Shown here: piece by piece, positions 1-18,115 of the stretch
Layout of the letters: each line of letters starts with the position of its first letter
Numbering within the stretch: the stretch's first letter is position 1
NCBI RefSeq assembly: GCF_000599885.1
Contig: NZ_JFGT01000005.1
Coordinates: 248,001-312,000, forward strand
From: Pantoea sp. IMH
Lineage (GTDB): Bacteria; Pseudomonadota; Gammaproteobacteria; Enterobacterales; Enterobacteriaceae
Direction of reading: 5' to 3'
Length of the DNA stretch: 64,000 bases
Made by a program: the position numbers and the translations under genes
Notes under the pieces: model-generated
The model's input: the letters and a program-made list of their open reading frames with translations, nothing else
Databases searched by the model: none
Told to the model about the DNA's origin: nothing

Positions 1-1
1 T

Positions 2-2064
<2,063 letters not shown>

Positions 2065-2077
2065 TTTTAGAGGATAA

Positions 2078-4288
<2,211 letters not shown>

Positions 4289-4306
4289 TAAGAACTCTTT
4301 CTTTTG

Positions 4307-4336
4307 AAAACCCCCGCTTGTCGGGGGTTTTTCTTT
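4307..4336 (+). terminator. Rho-independent terminator of S10 operon
   Basis: A 10-bp perfect stem (AAAACCCCCG with CGGGGGTTTT) closes a 5-nt loop and runs into a T-rich tract. It begins 18 bp after the rpsQ stop and should end most S10-operon transcripts before the inserted gene. The stem has A and T arms, so it could also stop antisense transcription. Confidence 0.9.
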
Positions 4337-4355
4337 TCTGCCGTATCAACACTTA

Positions 4356-4424
4356 CCCTAATCCCTAATCCCTAATCCCTAATCCCTAATCCCTAATCCC
4401 TAATCCCTAATCCCTAATCCCTAA
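4356..4424. repeat. Heptamer tandem repeat (CCCTAAT), 9.9 copies
   Basis: Nine perfect copies of CCCTAAT and a tenth lacking its last base, 69 bp in all, with no mismatch. Each unit holds TAA on the plus strand and TAG on the minus strand; since 7 is not a multiple of 3, every reading frame is closed on both strands, so the repeat is not coding. It lies 20 bp past the S10 terminator and about 190 bp before the amidohydrolase start. A perfect simple repeat of this kind is expected to change copy number by slippage. Confidence 0.97.
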
Positions 4425-4514
4425 AGTCGTTCAATTCTGAGCTGCACTTTTTATTAATTTTCACATGCTCTTGTAATGAGTGGCCCTGTTTTGTGATGGC
4501 GGTCTCTCTTTAAA

Positions 4515-4564
4515 CCTGTCTGAAGTTTAAAATCTTCGGTGTTCAGAAACTGAACGGAGACAGG
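4515..4564 (+). promoter_or_regulatory. Predicted three-stem leader RNA of the amidohydrolase gene
   Basis: Three nested complementarities fit a three-way junction. An outer 7-bp stem pairs 4515-4521 with 4558-4564. Inside it are a 4-bp stem (4522-4525 with 4534-4537) and a 6-bp stem GTTCAG/CTGAAC with a 3-nt loop (4541-4555). It ends 50 bp before the preferred start codon. No known riboswitch class was recognised, and the pairing could be chance. The rest of 4425-4614 shows no convincing promoter, only a weak TAAAAT at about 4528-4533. Confidence 0.35.
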
Positions 4565-4614
4565 CAGGGCGCAATGACGTGACCCTGTTGTGCAAAAGAA
4601 CATGGAAAGTAATT

Positions 4615-6105
4615 ATGTCAAAGGATAACCCCGATCATACCCGCCGGATGCTACTGACATTGCCGCTACTGGCAGCGTCGTCGCACATTCTGGCCGCAGG
4701 TAATAGCATCCTGCCGACCATAGATAACGCCGGCAAGAGAACTGCATTTGAACCCGACCGGACACTGCTGCTAAAAAATGCGGATATGGTTGTCACAATG
4801 GATGCGAACAGGAGGGAGATCTCTCAGGGTAGCATTCTTATCAAAGGCAACACCATTGTTGCAGTGGGAAAAGCTGGGGAACTTCCTCAAACGGCTGATG
4901 AGATAATAAATCTGAAAGGCCATATCGCTATCCCGGGTTTAATCAACACGCATCATCATATGTACCAGAGTCTGACCCGGGTCATTCCGCCCGCCCAGGA
5001 TGGCGAGTTATTCAAATGGATAACAAGCTTATATCCTGTCTGGGAAAAACTTACCCCAGAGATGATCCGCATTTCTACCCAGATGTCGATGGCTGAACTT
5101 ATCCTTTCAGGATGTACAACCTCCAGCGACCATTTATATGTTTATCCAAATGGATGCCGACTGGATGACAGTATCGAAGCTGCTGCCGTAATGGGAATGC
5201 GGTTCCATCCCAGCCGCGGCAGTATGAGTTTAGGTAAGTCTCAGGGGGGGCTGCCACCAGATTCTGTAGTAGAAAAAGAGAGCGATATTCTGCGGGACAC
5301 TCAGCGGGTTATTGAGCGCTATCATGACGACAGCCGTGGTTCAATGCTTCGCCTCGTCGTGGCACCTTGTTCACCTTTTTCGGTCACTCAGACCTTGATG
5401 AAAGAGTCAGCCAAACTGGCGAGGCATTATAAAGTCTCGATGCATACTCATCTGGCGGAAAATGAAAGCGACATTCGCTATAGCCGGGAAAAATTTAACT
5501 GCACACCGGCGCAATATGTGGAGGCGCTGGGCTGGGTTGGGCACGACGTCTGGCATGCCCACTGTGTAAAACTTGATGATTATGGCATTAAACTTTTTGC
5601 GCGCACCGGAACGGGAGTCGCCCACTGTCCATGCTCTAATATGCGCTTAGCTTCAGGGATAGCGCCCGTACGTAAGATGGTGGATGCCGGAGTGCATGTT
5701 GCGCTGGGTGTGGATGGTTCAGCGTCAAATGATACTTCAAATGTGATCAATGAAGTACGTCAGGCGATGCTGCTACAGCGTGTAGGTTTTGGACCGGATG
5801 CGATGACGGCCCGCCAGGCGCTTGAAATCGCTACGCTGGGTGGCGCGAAAGTGCTCAACCGGGACGATGTTGGCTCACTGACGCCTGGCATGATGGCGGA
5901 CATCGCGGTCTTTGATCTTAGTAAACCCGGTATGGCGGGCGCTGTCCACGATCCTGTGGCCGCACTGGTATTCTGTAACCCAGGGCAGGTCGCTTATAGT
6001 GTCATCAATGGTCGCGTGCTTGTCAGGGAAGGGCAGATGAGTGAAGTAGATTTGCCTGTGATTATGGAGACCCATAACAAACTGGCGACCACGCTTTATT
6101 CTTGA
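4615..6105 (+). CDS. Tat-exported amidohydrolase, 8-oxoguanine deaminase type
   Basis: Probable metal-dependent deaminase or hydrolase of the amidohydrolase superfamily. The ATG at 4615 is preferred because GGAAAG lies 5 bp upstream; it gives 496 residues, with an in-frame GTG at 4579 as alternative. Residues 1-28 look like a twin-arginine signal (TRRMLLTLPLLAASS). The catalytic barrel has metal ligands His113/His115 (HHH), His279 with Glu282 (HTHLAENE), His316 (HAHC) and Asp367 (GVDGS). Segments such as IPPAQDGELFKWITSLYPVW resemble 8-oxoguanine deaminases and the related AtzB-like hydrolases. A periplasmic location would be unusual for a purine deaminase, so the substrate is open. It stands alone between the S10 and spc operons. 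Confidence 0.8.
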   Translation: MSKDNPDHTRRMLLTLPLLAASSHILAAGNSILPTIDNAGKRTAFEPDRTLLLKNADMVVTMDANRREISQGSILIKGNTIVAVGKAGELPQTADEIINLKGHIAIPGLINTHHHMYQSLTRVIPPAQDGELFKWITSLYPVWEKLTPEMIRISTQMSMAELILSGCTTSSDHLYVYPNGCRLDDSIEAAAVMGMRFHPSRGSMSLGKSQGGLPPDSVVEKESDILRDTQRVIERYHDDSRGSMLRLVVAPCSPFSVTQTLMKESAKLARHYKVSMHTHLAENESDIRYSREKFNCTPAQYVEALGWVGHDVWHAHCVKLDDYGIKLFARTGTGVAHCPCSNMRLASGIAPVRKMVDAGVHVALGVDGSASNDTSNVINEVRQAMLLQRVGFGPDAMTARQALEIATLGGAKVLNRDDVGSLTPGMMADIAVFDLSKPGMAGAVHDPVAALVFCNPGQVAYSVINGRVLVREGQMSEVDLPVIMETHNKLATTLYS

Positions 6106-6269
6106 GTAAGCAGCGGTTGATGAAGCTCTGATGCTGCCCGTTTGGCTGTTTTTTACCCTGCTTATGCCCCGGGAGCAGCGATAAGCTGAAGAAGTGTGCA
6201 GAATACCGTTTGCTACCGGGGGAACAATTCCTTAGAATGTCGCGTTCCTCATTTCAGAGGACCAAATAT

Positions 6270-6298
6270 CGACTCGATATGAGTCGTTTATTTTTTCT
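6270..6298 (+). terminator. Probable terminator between amidohydrolase gene and spc promoter
   Basis: A 6-bp perfect stem (CGACTC/GAGTCG) with a 5-nt loop is followed by TTTATTTTTTCT. It sits 165 bp after the amidohydrolase stop and 23 bp before the spc -10 box, so it should keep read-through out of the spc operon. The stem is short, so efficiency may be modest. The rest of 6106-6269 shows nothing recognisable. Confidence 0.6.
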
Positions 6299-6333
6299 AC
6301 CCTTATGCGAGAAGCGGTGTTATAATGCTGCGC
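6298..6333 (+). promoter_or_regulatory. spc operon promoter
   Basis: A perfect TATAAT (6321-6326) stands in a stretch closely matching the E. coli spc promoter (TTTTTTCTACCC, then GAAGCGGTGTTATAATGC). The -35 region is poor. The bases after the -10 are GC-rich (GCTGCGCCC), the kind of discriminator linked to stringent control. Transcription should start near 6333, about 73 bp before rplN. Confidence 0.85.
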
Positions 6334-6393
6334 CCTCAATTATGGGGCTTTTAATCGACCTGAATCAGGTCCCGAAGTAGTAGTTGACATTAG

Positions 6394-7656
<1,263 letters not shown>

Positions 7657-7670
7657 GGTAGGGTTACTTC

Positions 7671-7976
7671 ATGGCTAAGCAATCGATGAAGGCACGCGAA
7701 GTAGTTCGCGTAAAACTGGCTGATAAATACCGCGCTAAACGCGAGGAATTGAAAGCTATCATCTCTAGTGTGAACGCATCTGACGAAGAACGTTGGAATG
7801 CTGTTCTGAAGTTGCAGACTCTGCCGCGTGATTCCAGCCCGTCCCGTCAGCGTAACCGCTGCCGCCAGACTGGTCGTCCACATGGTTATGTGGGCAAGTT
7901 CGGGTTGAGCCGTATCAAGCTGCGTGAAGCCGCCATGCGCGGTGAAGTGCCAGGCTTGAAAAAGGCTAGCTGGTAA
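7671..7976 (+). CDS. rpsN: 30S ribosomal protein S14, zinc-free type
   Basis: 101 residues, the longer C-minus form that lacks the CxxC zinc ribbon; only one cysteine is in the usual motif region ([12 protein letters not shown]). It binds the 30S head beside S3 and S10. Standard spc-operon position between rplE and rpsH. Confidence 0.99.
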   Translation: MAKQSMKAREVVRVKLADKYRAKREELKAIISSVNASDEERWNAVLKLQTLPRDSSPSRQRNRCRQTGRPHGYVGKFGLSRIKLREAAMRGEVPGLKKASW

Positions 7977-8000
7977 TTACCAATTGAATCACGGGAGTAA

Positions 8001-8399
<399 letters not shown>

Positions 8400-8410
8400 C
8401 GGAGGAAAGA

Positions 8411-8944
8411 ATGTCTCGTGTTGCTAAAGCACCTGTCGTCATTCCTGCCGGCGTAGAGGTAAAACTCAACGGTCAGGTTATTTCGATTAAAGGTAAAAAC
8501 GGCGAGCTGACTCGTACCATTAACGATGCTGTAGAAGTTAAGCATGCTGACAACGCACTGACTTTCGCTCCGCGCGAAGGTTTTGTTGACGCTTGGGCAC
8601 AGGCTGGTACTTCACGCGCATTGCTGAACGGTATGGTTATCGGTGTTACCGAAGGCTTCACTAAGAAGCTGCAGCTGGTTGGTGTAGGTTATCGTGCAGC
8701 CGTAAAAGGCAATGTGGTGAATTTAGCCCTGGGCTTTTCTCACCCTGTTGACCACGCGCTGCCTGCGGGTGTGACTGCTGAATGTCCGACTCAGACTGAA
8801 ATCGTGCTGAAAAGCGCTGATAAGCAGCTGGTTGGTCAGGTAGCAGCCGATCTGCGCGCCTACCGTCGTCCTGAGCCTTATAAAGGCAAGGGTGTTCGTT
8901 ACGCCGACGAAGTCGTGCGTACCAAAGAGGCTAAGAAGAAGTAA
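8411..8944 (+). CDS. rplF: 50S ribosomal protein L6
   Basis: 177 residues. Binds 23S rRNA near the sarcin-ricin loop and factor-binding site. Two L6 repeats are present, with the C-terminal signature [14 protein letters not shown]. Ribosome-binding site GGAGG. rplR follows after 9 bp. Confidence 0.99.
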   Translation: MSRVAKAPVVIPAGVEVKLNGQVISIKGKNGELTRTINDAVEVKHADNALTFAPREGFVDAWAQAGTSRALLNGMVIGVTEGFTKKLQLVGVGYRAAVKGNVVNLALGFSHPVDHALPAGVTAECPTQTEIVLKSADKQLVGQVAADLRAYRRPEPYKGKGVRYADEVVRTKEAKKK

Positions 8945-9307
<363 letters not shown>

Positions 9308-9312
9308 GGTAG

Positions 9313-10446
<1,134 letters not shown>

Positions 10447-10453
10447 GTAGCAG

Positions 10454-11933
<1,480 letters not shown>

Positions 11934-11967
11934 TTATTCGCATATTTTTCTTGCAAAGTCGGGTTGA

Positions 11968-11995
11968 GCTGGCTAGATTAGCCAGCCAATCTTTT
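11968..11995 (+). terminator. Hairpin between spc and alpha operons
   Basis: An 8-bp perfect stem (GCTGGCTA/TAGCCAGC) with a GAT loop is followed by CAATCTTTTG. It lies 35 bp past rpmJ and matches the hairpin at the same place in E. coli. The T tract is weak, so it probably only reduces read-through into the alpha operon. Confidence 0.65.
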
Positions 11996-12096
11996 GTATG
12001 TCTATGCGTTTCCCATTTGAGTATCCTGAAAACGGGCTTTTCGGCATGGGACGCATATTTAATTAGTAGGAGTGCATAGTGGCCCGTATAGCAGGC
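11990..12096 (+). promoter_or_regulatory. Alpha-operon leader pseudoknot (S4 binding site)
   Basis: The segment from TTGTATGTC to the first rpsM codons closely matches the E. coli alpha leader, including TATCCTGAAAACGGGCTTTTC, GCATGGGACG and AGTAGGAGTGCATAGTG. In E. coli this folds as a nested pseudoknot around the rpsM start and is bound by S4, trapping the 30S subunit. Autoregulation by S4 is inferred here from sequence match. Confidence 0.8.
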
Positions 12097-12435
12097 ATTA
12101 ACATTCCTGATCATAAACATACTGTCATCGCCTTAACCGCGATCTTCGGTATCGGCAAAACCCGTTCCCAGGCTATCTGCGCTGCAACCGGTATTGCTGA
12201 AAATGTTAAGATCAGTGAGCTGTCTGAAGAGCAAATCGACATTCTGCGTGACGAAGTTGCAAAGTTTGTTGTTGAAGGCGATCTGCGTCGTGAAGTTACC
12301 CTGAGCATTAAGCGTCTTATGGACCTTGGTTGCTATCGTGGTTTACGTCATCGTCGTGGTCTACCGGTTCGCGGTCAGCGTACCAAGACCAACGCACGTA
12401 CCCGCAAGGGTCCGCGTAAACCGATCAAGAAATAA
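12079..12435 (+). CDS. rpsM: 30S ribosomal protein S13
   Basis: 118 residues, starting at GTG as in E. coli (AGGAGTGCATAGTG). Head protein contacting P-site tRNA and L5 through its basic C-terminal tail ([15 protein letters not shown]). First gene of the alpha operon; its start is inside the S4-binding pseudoknot. Confidence 0.99.
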   Translation: MARIAGINIPDHKHTVIALTAIFGIGKTRSQAICAATGIAENVKISELSEEQIDILRDEVAKFVVEGDLRREVTLSIKRLMDLGCYRGLRHRRGLPVRGQRTKTNARTRKGPRKPIKK

Positions 12436-12448
12436 TCGGGGTGATTGA

Positions 12449-12841
<393 letters not shown>

Positions 12842-12855
12842 CGCCCGTTTTTTAG

Positions 12856-13494
<639 letters not shown>

Positions 13495-13519
13495 AGCTTA
13501 GTACCAAAGAGAGGACACA

Positions 13520-14509
13520 ATGCAGGGTTCTGTGACAGAGTTTCTAAAACCGCGCCTGGTAGATATCGAGCAAGTGAGTTCGACGCACGCCAAGGTGACC
13601 CTTGAGCCTTTAGAGCGTGGCTTTGGCCATACTCTTGGTAACGCACTGCGCCGTATTCTGCTTTCATCGATGCCGGGTTGCGCGGTGACCGAGGTTGAAA
13701 TTGATGGTGTACTACATGAGTACAGCACCAAAGAGGGCGTACAGGAAGATATCCTGGAAATCCTGCTCAACCTGAAAGGGCTGGCGGTAAGAGTTCAGGG
13801 GAAAGATGAAGTTATTCTTACTCTGAATAAATCTGGCATTGGCCCTGTGACTGCAGCCGATATCACCCATGATGGTGATGTCGAAATCGTCAAGCCGCAG
13901 CACGTTATCTGCCATCTGACTGATGAAAACGCGTCTATTAGCATGCGTATCAAAATTCAGCGTGGTCGGGGTTATGTGCCGGCATCTGCCCGAATTCATT
14001 CGGAAGAAGATGAGCGCCCAATCGGTCGTCTGTTAGTCGACGCCTGCTACAGCCCTGTAGAGCGTATTGCCTACAATGTTGAAGCAGCGCGTGTTGAACA
14101 GCGTACTGATTTGGACAAGCTGGTCATCGAAATGGAAACCAACGGCACTATCGATCCTGAAGAAGCGATCCGCCGTGCGGCAACCATCCTGGCAGAACAA
14201 CTTGAAGCTTTCGTTGACTTACGTGATGTTCGTCAGCCGGAAGTGAAAGAAGAGAAACCAGAATTCGATCCGATCCTGCTGCGCCCTGTTGACGATCTGG
14301 AATTGACTGTCCGCTCTGCTAACTGCCTTAAGGCAGAAGCTATCCACTACATCGGTGATCTGGTACAGCGTACTGAGGTTGAGCTGCTTAAAACGCCTAA
14401 CCTTGGTAAAAAATCTCTTACCGAGATTAAAGATGTGCTGGCGTCACGTGGTCTGTCTCTGGGCATGCGCCTGGAAAACTGGCCACCAGCTAGCATTGCT
14501 GATGAATAA
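13520..14509 (+). CDS. rpoA: RNA polymerase alpha subunit
   Basis: 329 residues, the E. coli length. The N-terminal domain dimerises and nucleates core assembly ([21 protein letters not shown]). The C-terminal domain (from about residue 250) binds UP elements and activators; Arg265 of the DNA-binding surface lies in the conserved [10 protein letters not shown] stretch. Located in the alpha operon between rpsD and rplQ, tying polymerase to ribosome supply. Confidence 0.99.
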
Positions 14510-14525
14510 CCCGATCACAGGTTAA

Positions 14526-14936
<411 letters not shown>

Positions 14937-14951
14937 TCTGCTGTCATGTGG

Positions 14952-14977
14952 AAAAACCGGGCTTGCCCGGTTTTTTT
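14952..14977 (+). terminator. Alpha-operon terminator
   Basis: AAAAACCGGG pairs with CCCGGTTTTT around a 4-nt loop, followed by seven T in all. It lies 16 bp after the rplQ stop and separates the ribosomal cluster from yhdN. Confidence 0.93.
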
Positions 14978-15046
14978 ATGCCCGTCATTCACCTCCCGAT
15001 CCTTCCGCGTTATTCTTATCCTTTCTACTGAAATTCTGAGGTTGCT

Positions 15047-15418
15047 ATGTGGTTAACAGATCAACTGGCAGAGCAGCACATTCTTGACGCTCAAAAAAAA
15101 GGCGAGCTGGAAAATCTGCCCGGCAGCGGTGAGCCGCTGAAACTCGATGATGACAGCCACGTGCCACCCGAACTTCGTTCTGCCTATCGTTTGCTAAAAA
15201 ATTCTGGCTATCTGCCACCGGAGCTGGAGCTACGCCGTGAAGCCATGCACTTAACAGACCTGCTGGCAGGGATTGATTCTGCGGACAGTCAATATGAACA
15301 GCGTAATAAGCGACTGTTGCTGGTTAAGATGAAATTGCAGCAGGCAGGAATGAGTACCGACTTCCTGGAGGGCGACTATGGCACCGGACTTGATAACCAT
15401 TTCAGAGGAGCAGAGTGA
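15047..15418 (+). CDS. yhdN: YhdN, DUF1992 (DnaJC28-like) protein
   Basis: 123 residues, one more than E. coli YhdN. DUF1992 family, related to a conserved region of DnaJ subfamily C member 28; no biochemical function is established. The family signature GELENLPGSGEPL is near the N-terminus and the rest is helical and charged. Its TGA stop overlaps the zntR ATG by one base (TGATG), so the two are probably cotranscribed. Confidence 0.93.
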   Translation: MWLTDQLAEQHILDAQKKGELENLPGSGEPLKLDDDSHVPPELRSAYRLLKNSGYLPPELELRREAMHLTDLLAGIDSADSQYEQRNKRLLLVKMKLQQAGMSTDFLEGDYGTGLDNHFRGAE

Positions 15419-15840
15419 TGTTCAAGATTGGACAGCTGGCTAAGCTTGCCGGCGTTACGCCTGACACGATCCGCTACTATGAAAAACAACAGATGATGGA
15501 TCATGAGGTTCGCACCGAAGGAGGCTTTCGCCTTTACAGTGATAACGATCTGCAGCGACTCAAATTTATTCGCTACGGACGACAGCTGGGTTTCAGTCTG
15601 GAAGCGATTCGTGAACTGTTGTCGATCCGCGTAGATCCTGAACACCATACCTGTCAGGAATCTAAAAACATTGTACAAAATCGTCTGAGTGAAGTGAACG
15701 CTATGATCGCAGAACTTCAGCATATGCAGCGCTCATTGAAACGTCTTAATGATGCATGCTGCGGCACAGCGCACAGCAGCGTTTACTGCTCAATACTGGA
15801 AGCGCTGGAGCAGGGGGCTGTTGCCGATCTCCCCGATTGA
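15418..15840 (+). CDS. zntR: ZntR, MerR-family zinc-responsive activator
   Basis: 140 residues using the ATG at 15418 (an in-frame GTG lies one codon earlier). In E. coli it senses Zn(II), Cd(II) or Pb(II) and activates the zntA efflux ATPase by twisting its promoter. The N-terminal winged helix (TPDTIRYYEKQQMM) and dimer helix are conserved. All metal ligands are present: Cys79, Cys114, Cys115, His119 and Cys124. The C-terminus after residue 130 differs from E. coli. Translationally coupled to yhdN. Confidence 0.97.
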   Translation: MFKIGQLAKLAGVTPDTIRYYEKQQMMDHEVRTEGGFRLYSDNDLQRLKFIRYGRQLGFSLEAIRELLSIRVDPEHHTCQESKNIVQNRLSEVNAMIAELQHMQRSLKRLNDACCGTAHSSVYCSILEALEQGAVADLPD

Positions 15841-15891
15841 TTTTTCAGCGGTTCGGCCCTATATTCTTTGCCTACTCAACAGGAGATGTCC

Positions 15892-16182
15892 ATGACTCGT
15901 TATCAGCACAAAAAAGGCGTAATCCGGAAGAATGCACTCGAAGCGCTATTGCATGATCCGCTGTTTAAAACCCGCATAGAGAGTAATCAGAAAGGAAAAG
16001 GAAGTTACAAGAGAAAAGAGAAACATGGCAAGAAGGATAACTGGGAGGCCAGTGGTAAAGAAAGCTTTACCACTGGCCTTCTGGCATTAAATGACATTCT
16101 TTGGAGAATGGCATCATCAGTTTATACAATCAGATGTTTGGCGGCGTATTCTGCTGTTTCAGTAGGTCGCGGATTTCGGTGA
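15892..16182 (+). CDS. arfA: ArfA, alternative ribosome-rescue factor (nonstop-type gene)
   Basis: Rescues ribosomes stalled on nonstop mRNA by recruiting RF2, as backup to tmRNA. ATG at 15892 with AGGAG upstream. Residues 1-55 match E. coli ArfA (HDPLF, KGKGSY, NWEASGK). As in E. coli, a long hairpin lies inside the coding region (codons 52-63), so mRNA cut or terminated there gives a truncated active protein whose synthesis is itself tmRNA-controlled. Unlike the 72-residue E. coli frame, no stop follows soon; the frame runs to 96 residues and overlaps the mscL 3' end by 53 bp. Confidence 0.9.
   Translation: MTRYQHKKGVIRKNALEALLHDPLFKTRIESNQKGKGSYKRKEKHGKKDNWEASGKESFTTGLLALNDILWRMASSVYTIRCLAAYSAVSVGRGFR
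16046..16079 (+). terminator. 15-bp perfect hairpin within arfA
   Basis: AGGCCAGTGGTAAAG pairs perfectly with CTTTACCACTGGCCT around an AAAG loop. In E. coli the equivalent hairpin is an RNase III site and terminator that makes arfA mRNA stopless. There is no strong T tract, so cleavage may matter more than termination here. It lies 51 bp past the mscL 3' end on the other strand and could serve that gene too. Confidence 0.9.
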
Positions 16183-16546
16183 GAAGGGTTTCTTCAGCGC
16201 TGGGTTTTGGCGCTGGCTTTTCTACTTCCTTCTTCCTGTGAATCTTATTCATCATCTTGATTGCCAGGAAAATGGCGAAGGCAACGATGATAAAATCAAA
16301 TACGTTCTGAATAAAAATACCATATTGCATGATGACTGCAGGTGTTTCGCCTACCGCTGGCTTAAGCTCCCAGGCAAACTGCTTAAAATCAATGCCGCCG
16401 ATCAGTAAACCCAGCGGAGGCATAATGATATTGGCGACCAGTGAGGAAACTATTTTACCGAAGGCTGCACCGATAATGACACCTACGGCCAGATCCACCA
16501 CGTTACCGCGCATTGCAAAAGCGCGAAATTCTTTAAATATACTCAT
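16130..16546 (-). CDS. mscL: MscL, large-conductance mechanosensitive channel
   Basis: 138 residues (E. coli 136). Homopentameric inner-membrane channel that opens under membrane tension to release solutes at osmotic downshock. The N-terminal helix and TM1 ([22 protein letters not shown]) with its Gly/Ala pore lining and TM2 (about residues 75-100) are clear, followed by a charged cytoplasmic bundle. Convergent with arfA, as in E. coli. Confidence 0.98.
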   Translation of the reverse strand: MSIFKEFRAFAMRGNVVDLAVGVIIGAAFGKIVSSLVANIIMPPLGLLIGGIDFKQFAWELKPAVGETPAVIMQYGIFIQNVFDFIIVAFAIFLAIKMMNKIHRKKEVEKPAPKPSAEETLLTEIRDLLKQQNTPPNI

Positions 16547-16675
16547 TTATATCTCCTTTCCTTAGCCAAACGTTAAGTCTAACAAACGACTGGCTTTTTT
16601 CCATTCGCGTCCTGATAAATAGCCTTAGTGAGCACCGCAGTAATCGCCGCGTAGCCTGCTGAATGCAACTGGCTA

Positions 16676-18052
16676 TCACAAGAAGAACGGACTTGGCTGG
16701 AAGAGCCGCTCCACGTCAGGAACGAATTTTTTATCAGTCAGGAACATAATCACGTGATCGCCCTGTTCAATTCGTAAATTGTCATTAGCGATCATAACGT
16801 CGTCGCCGCGCACGACGGCGCCGATGATAGTACCGGGCGGCAGTTTGATTTCATCGATCAGCCGGCCCACTACTCTTGATGTTGTCTCGTCACCGTGGGC
16901 AATCGCTTCGATGGCTTCTGCGACACCGCGACGCAGCGAGGAAACGCTGACAATGTCCGCTTTACGCACATGGCCCAGTAGCGCTGAAATGGTGGCTTGT
17001 TGTGGCGAAATAGCAATATCAATGACGCTGCCCTGCACGAGATCCACGTAGGCTTTGCGCTGAATCAGCACCATCACCTTTTTGGCGCCCATCCGTTTTG
17101 CCAGCATCGCCGACATGATATTGGCTTCATCGTCATTAGTAATGGCGATAAAGAGATCGATCTGATCGATATGCTCTTCTGCCAGCAGCTCCTGATCCGA
17201 TGCATCACCATAGAACACGATGGTGTTTTGCAGCAGCTCCGCCAGTTCTGCGGCCCGCTGTTGATCGCGTTCGATCAGTTTTACGCTGTAATGTTTCTCG
17301 AGGCGCAGCGCCAGTCCGGAGCCTATATTACCGCCACCAACAATCATGATGCGCTTATACGGTTTTTCCAGACGCTGATATTCACTCATAACCGCACGTA
17401 TGTGCTGAGTAGCCGCGATAAAGAATATCTCATCGCCTGCTTCTACGATGGTTGAGCCTTGTGGGCGGATTGGGCGATCTTGCCGGAATATAGCCACTAC
17501 GCGTGTATCAATATGCGGCATATGGTCGCGCATGATAGATAACGCATTGCCCACCAGTGGGCCGCCATAATACGCTTTGACGACGGCGAGACTGACTTTG
17601 CCTTCAGCAAAATTAACCACCTGGAGTGCGCCCGGATACTCTATCAGCCGATAAATATTATCGATAACCAATTGTTCGGGTGCGATCAGGTGGTCGATAG
17701 GGACGGCTTCAGCATGGAAGAGCTTAGCCGCGTCACGAATATAATCGGGGGCGCGGATACGGGCTATACGGTTCGGCGTATTGAATAAGGAATAAGCGAC
17801 CTGACAGGCGATCATATTCGTTTCATCCGAATTGGTGACCGCGACCAGCATATCGGCGTCTTCAGCACCCGCTTCACGCAGTACCCGGGGATGAGAGCCA
17901 TGCCCCTGTACAACGCGAAGATCGAATTTATCCTGCAAATGGCGCAGGCGAATCGCGTCAGTATCCACAACCGTGATGTCGTTGTTTTCACCGACCAGGT
18001 TTTCGGCGAGCGTACCGCCCACCTGACCAGCGCCAAGAATAATTATTTTCAT
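16676..18052 (-). CDS. trkA: TrkA, NAD-binding regulator of Trk potassium uptake
   Basis: 458 residues, the E. coli length. Peripheral membrane protein that gates the TrkH/TrkG potassium channels. Two RCK modules are visible, each with a Rossmann glycine motif: [13 protein letters not shown] at residue 7 and [14 protein letters not shown] at about residue 239. Each is followed by a TrkA-C domain. Downstream of rsmB by 63 bp and probably the last gene of the def-fmt-rsmB-trkA operon. Confidence 0.98.
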   Translation of the reverse strand: MKIIILGAGQVGGTLAENLVGENNDITVVDTDAIRLRHLQDKFDLRVVQGHGSHPRVLREAGAEDADMLVAVTNSDETNMIACQVAYSLFNTPNRIARIRAPDYIRDAAKLFHAEAVPIDHLIAPEQLVIDNIYRLIEYPGALQVVNFAEGKVSLAVVKAYYGGPLVGNALSIMRDHMPHIDTRVVAIFRQDRPIRPQGSTIVEAGDEIFFIAATQHIRAVMSEYQRLEKPYKRIMIVGGGNIGSGLALRLEKHYSVKLIERDQQRAAELAELLQNTIVFYGDASDQELLAEEHIDQIDLFIAITNDDEANIMSAMLAKRMGAKKVMVLIQRKAYVDLVQGSVIDIAISPQQATISALLGHVRKADIVSVSSLRRGVAEAIEAIAHGDETTSRVVGRLIDEIKLPPGTIIGAVVRGDDVMIANDNLRIEQGDHVIMFLTDKKFVPDVERLFQPSPFFL

Positions 18053-18115
18053 TGTGCTTTAGTCTGATTCAAGAGAATGGGGTAGGGCCGCGCTGTCAGT
18101 TGCACGACCCGTAGA

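Noticed and set aside
4356..4424. CRISPR-like or protein-coding repeat
   Set aside because: Units are 7 bp without spacers, and stops occur in every frame on both strands, so it is neither a CRISPR array nor a coding repeat.
16565..16600. Plus-strand terminator-like AGCCA/TGGCT hairpin with six T upstream of mscL
   Set aside because: No plus-strand gene would end there; the stem is short, and it probably lies in the trkA-mscL spacer by chance.
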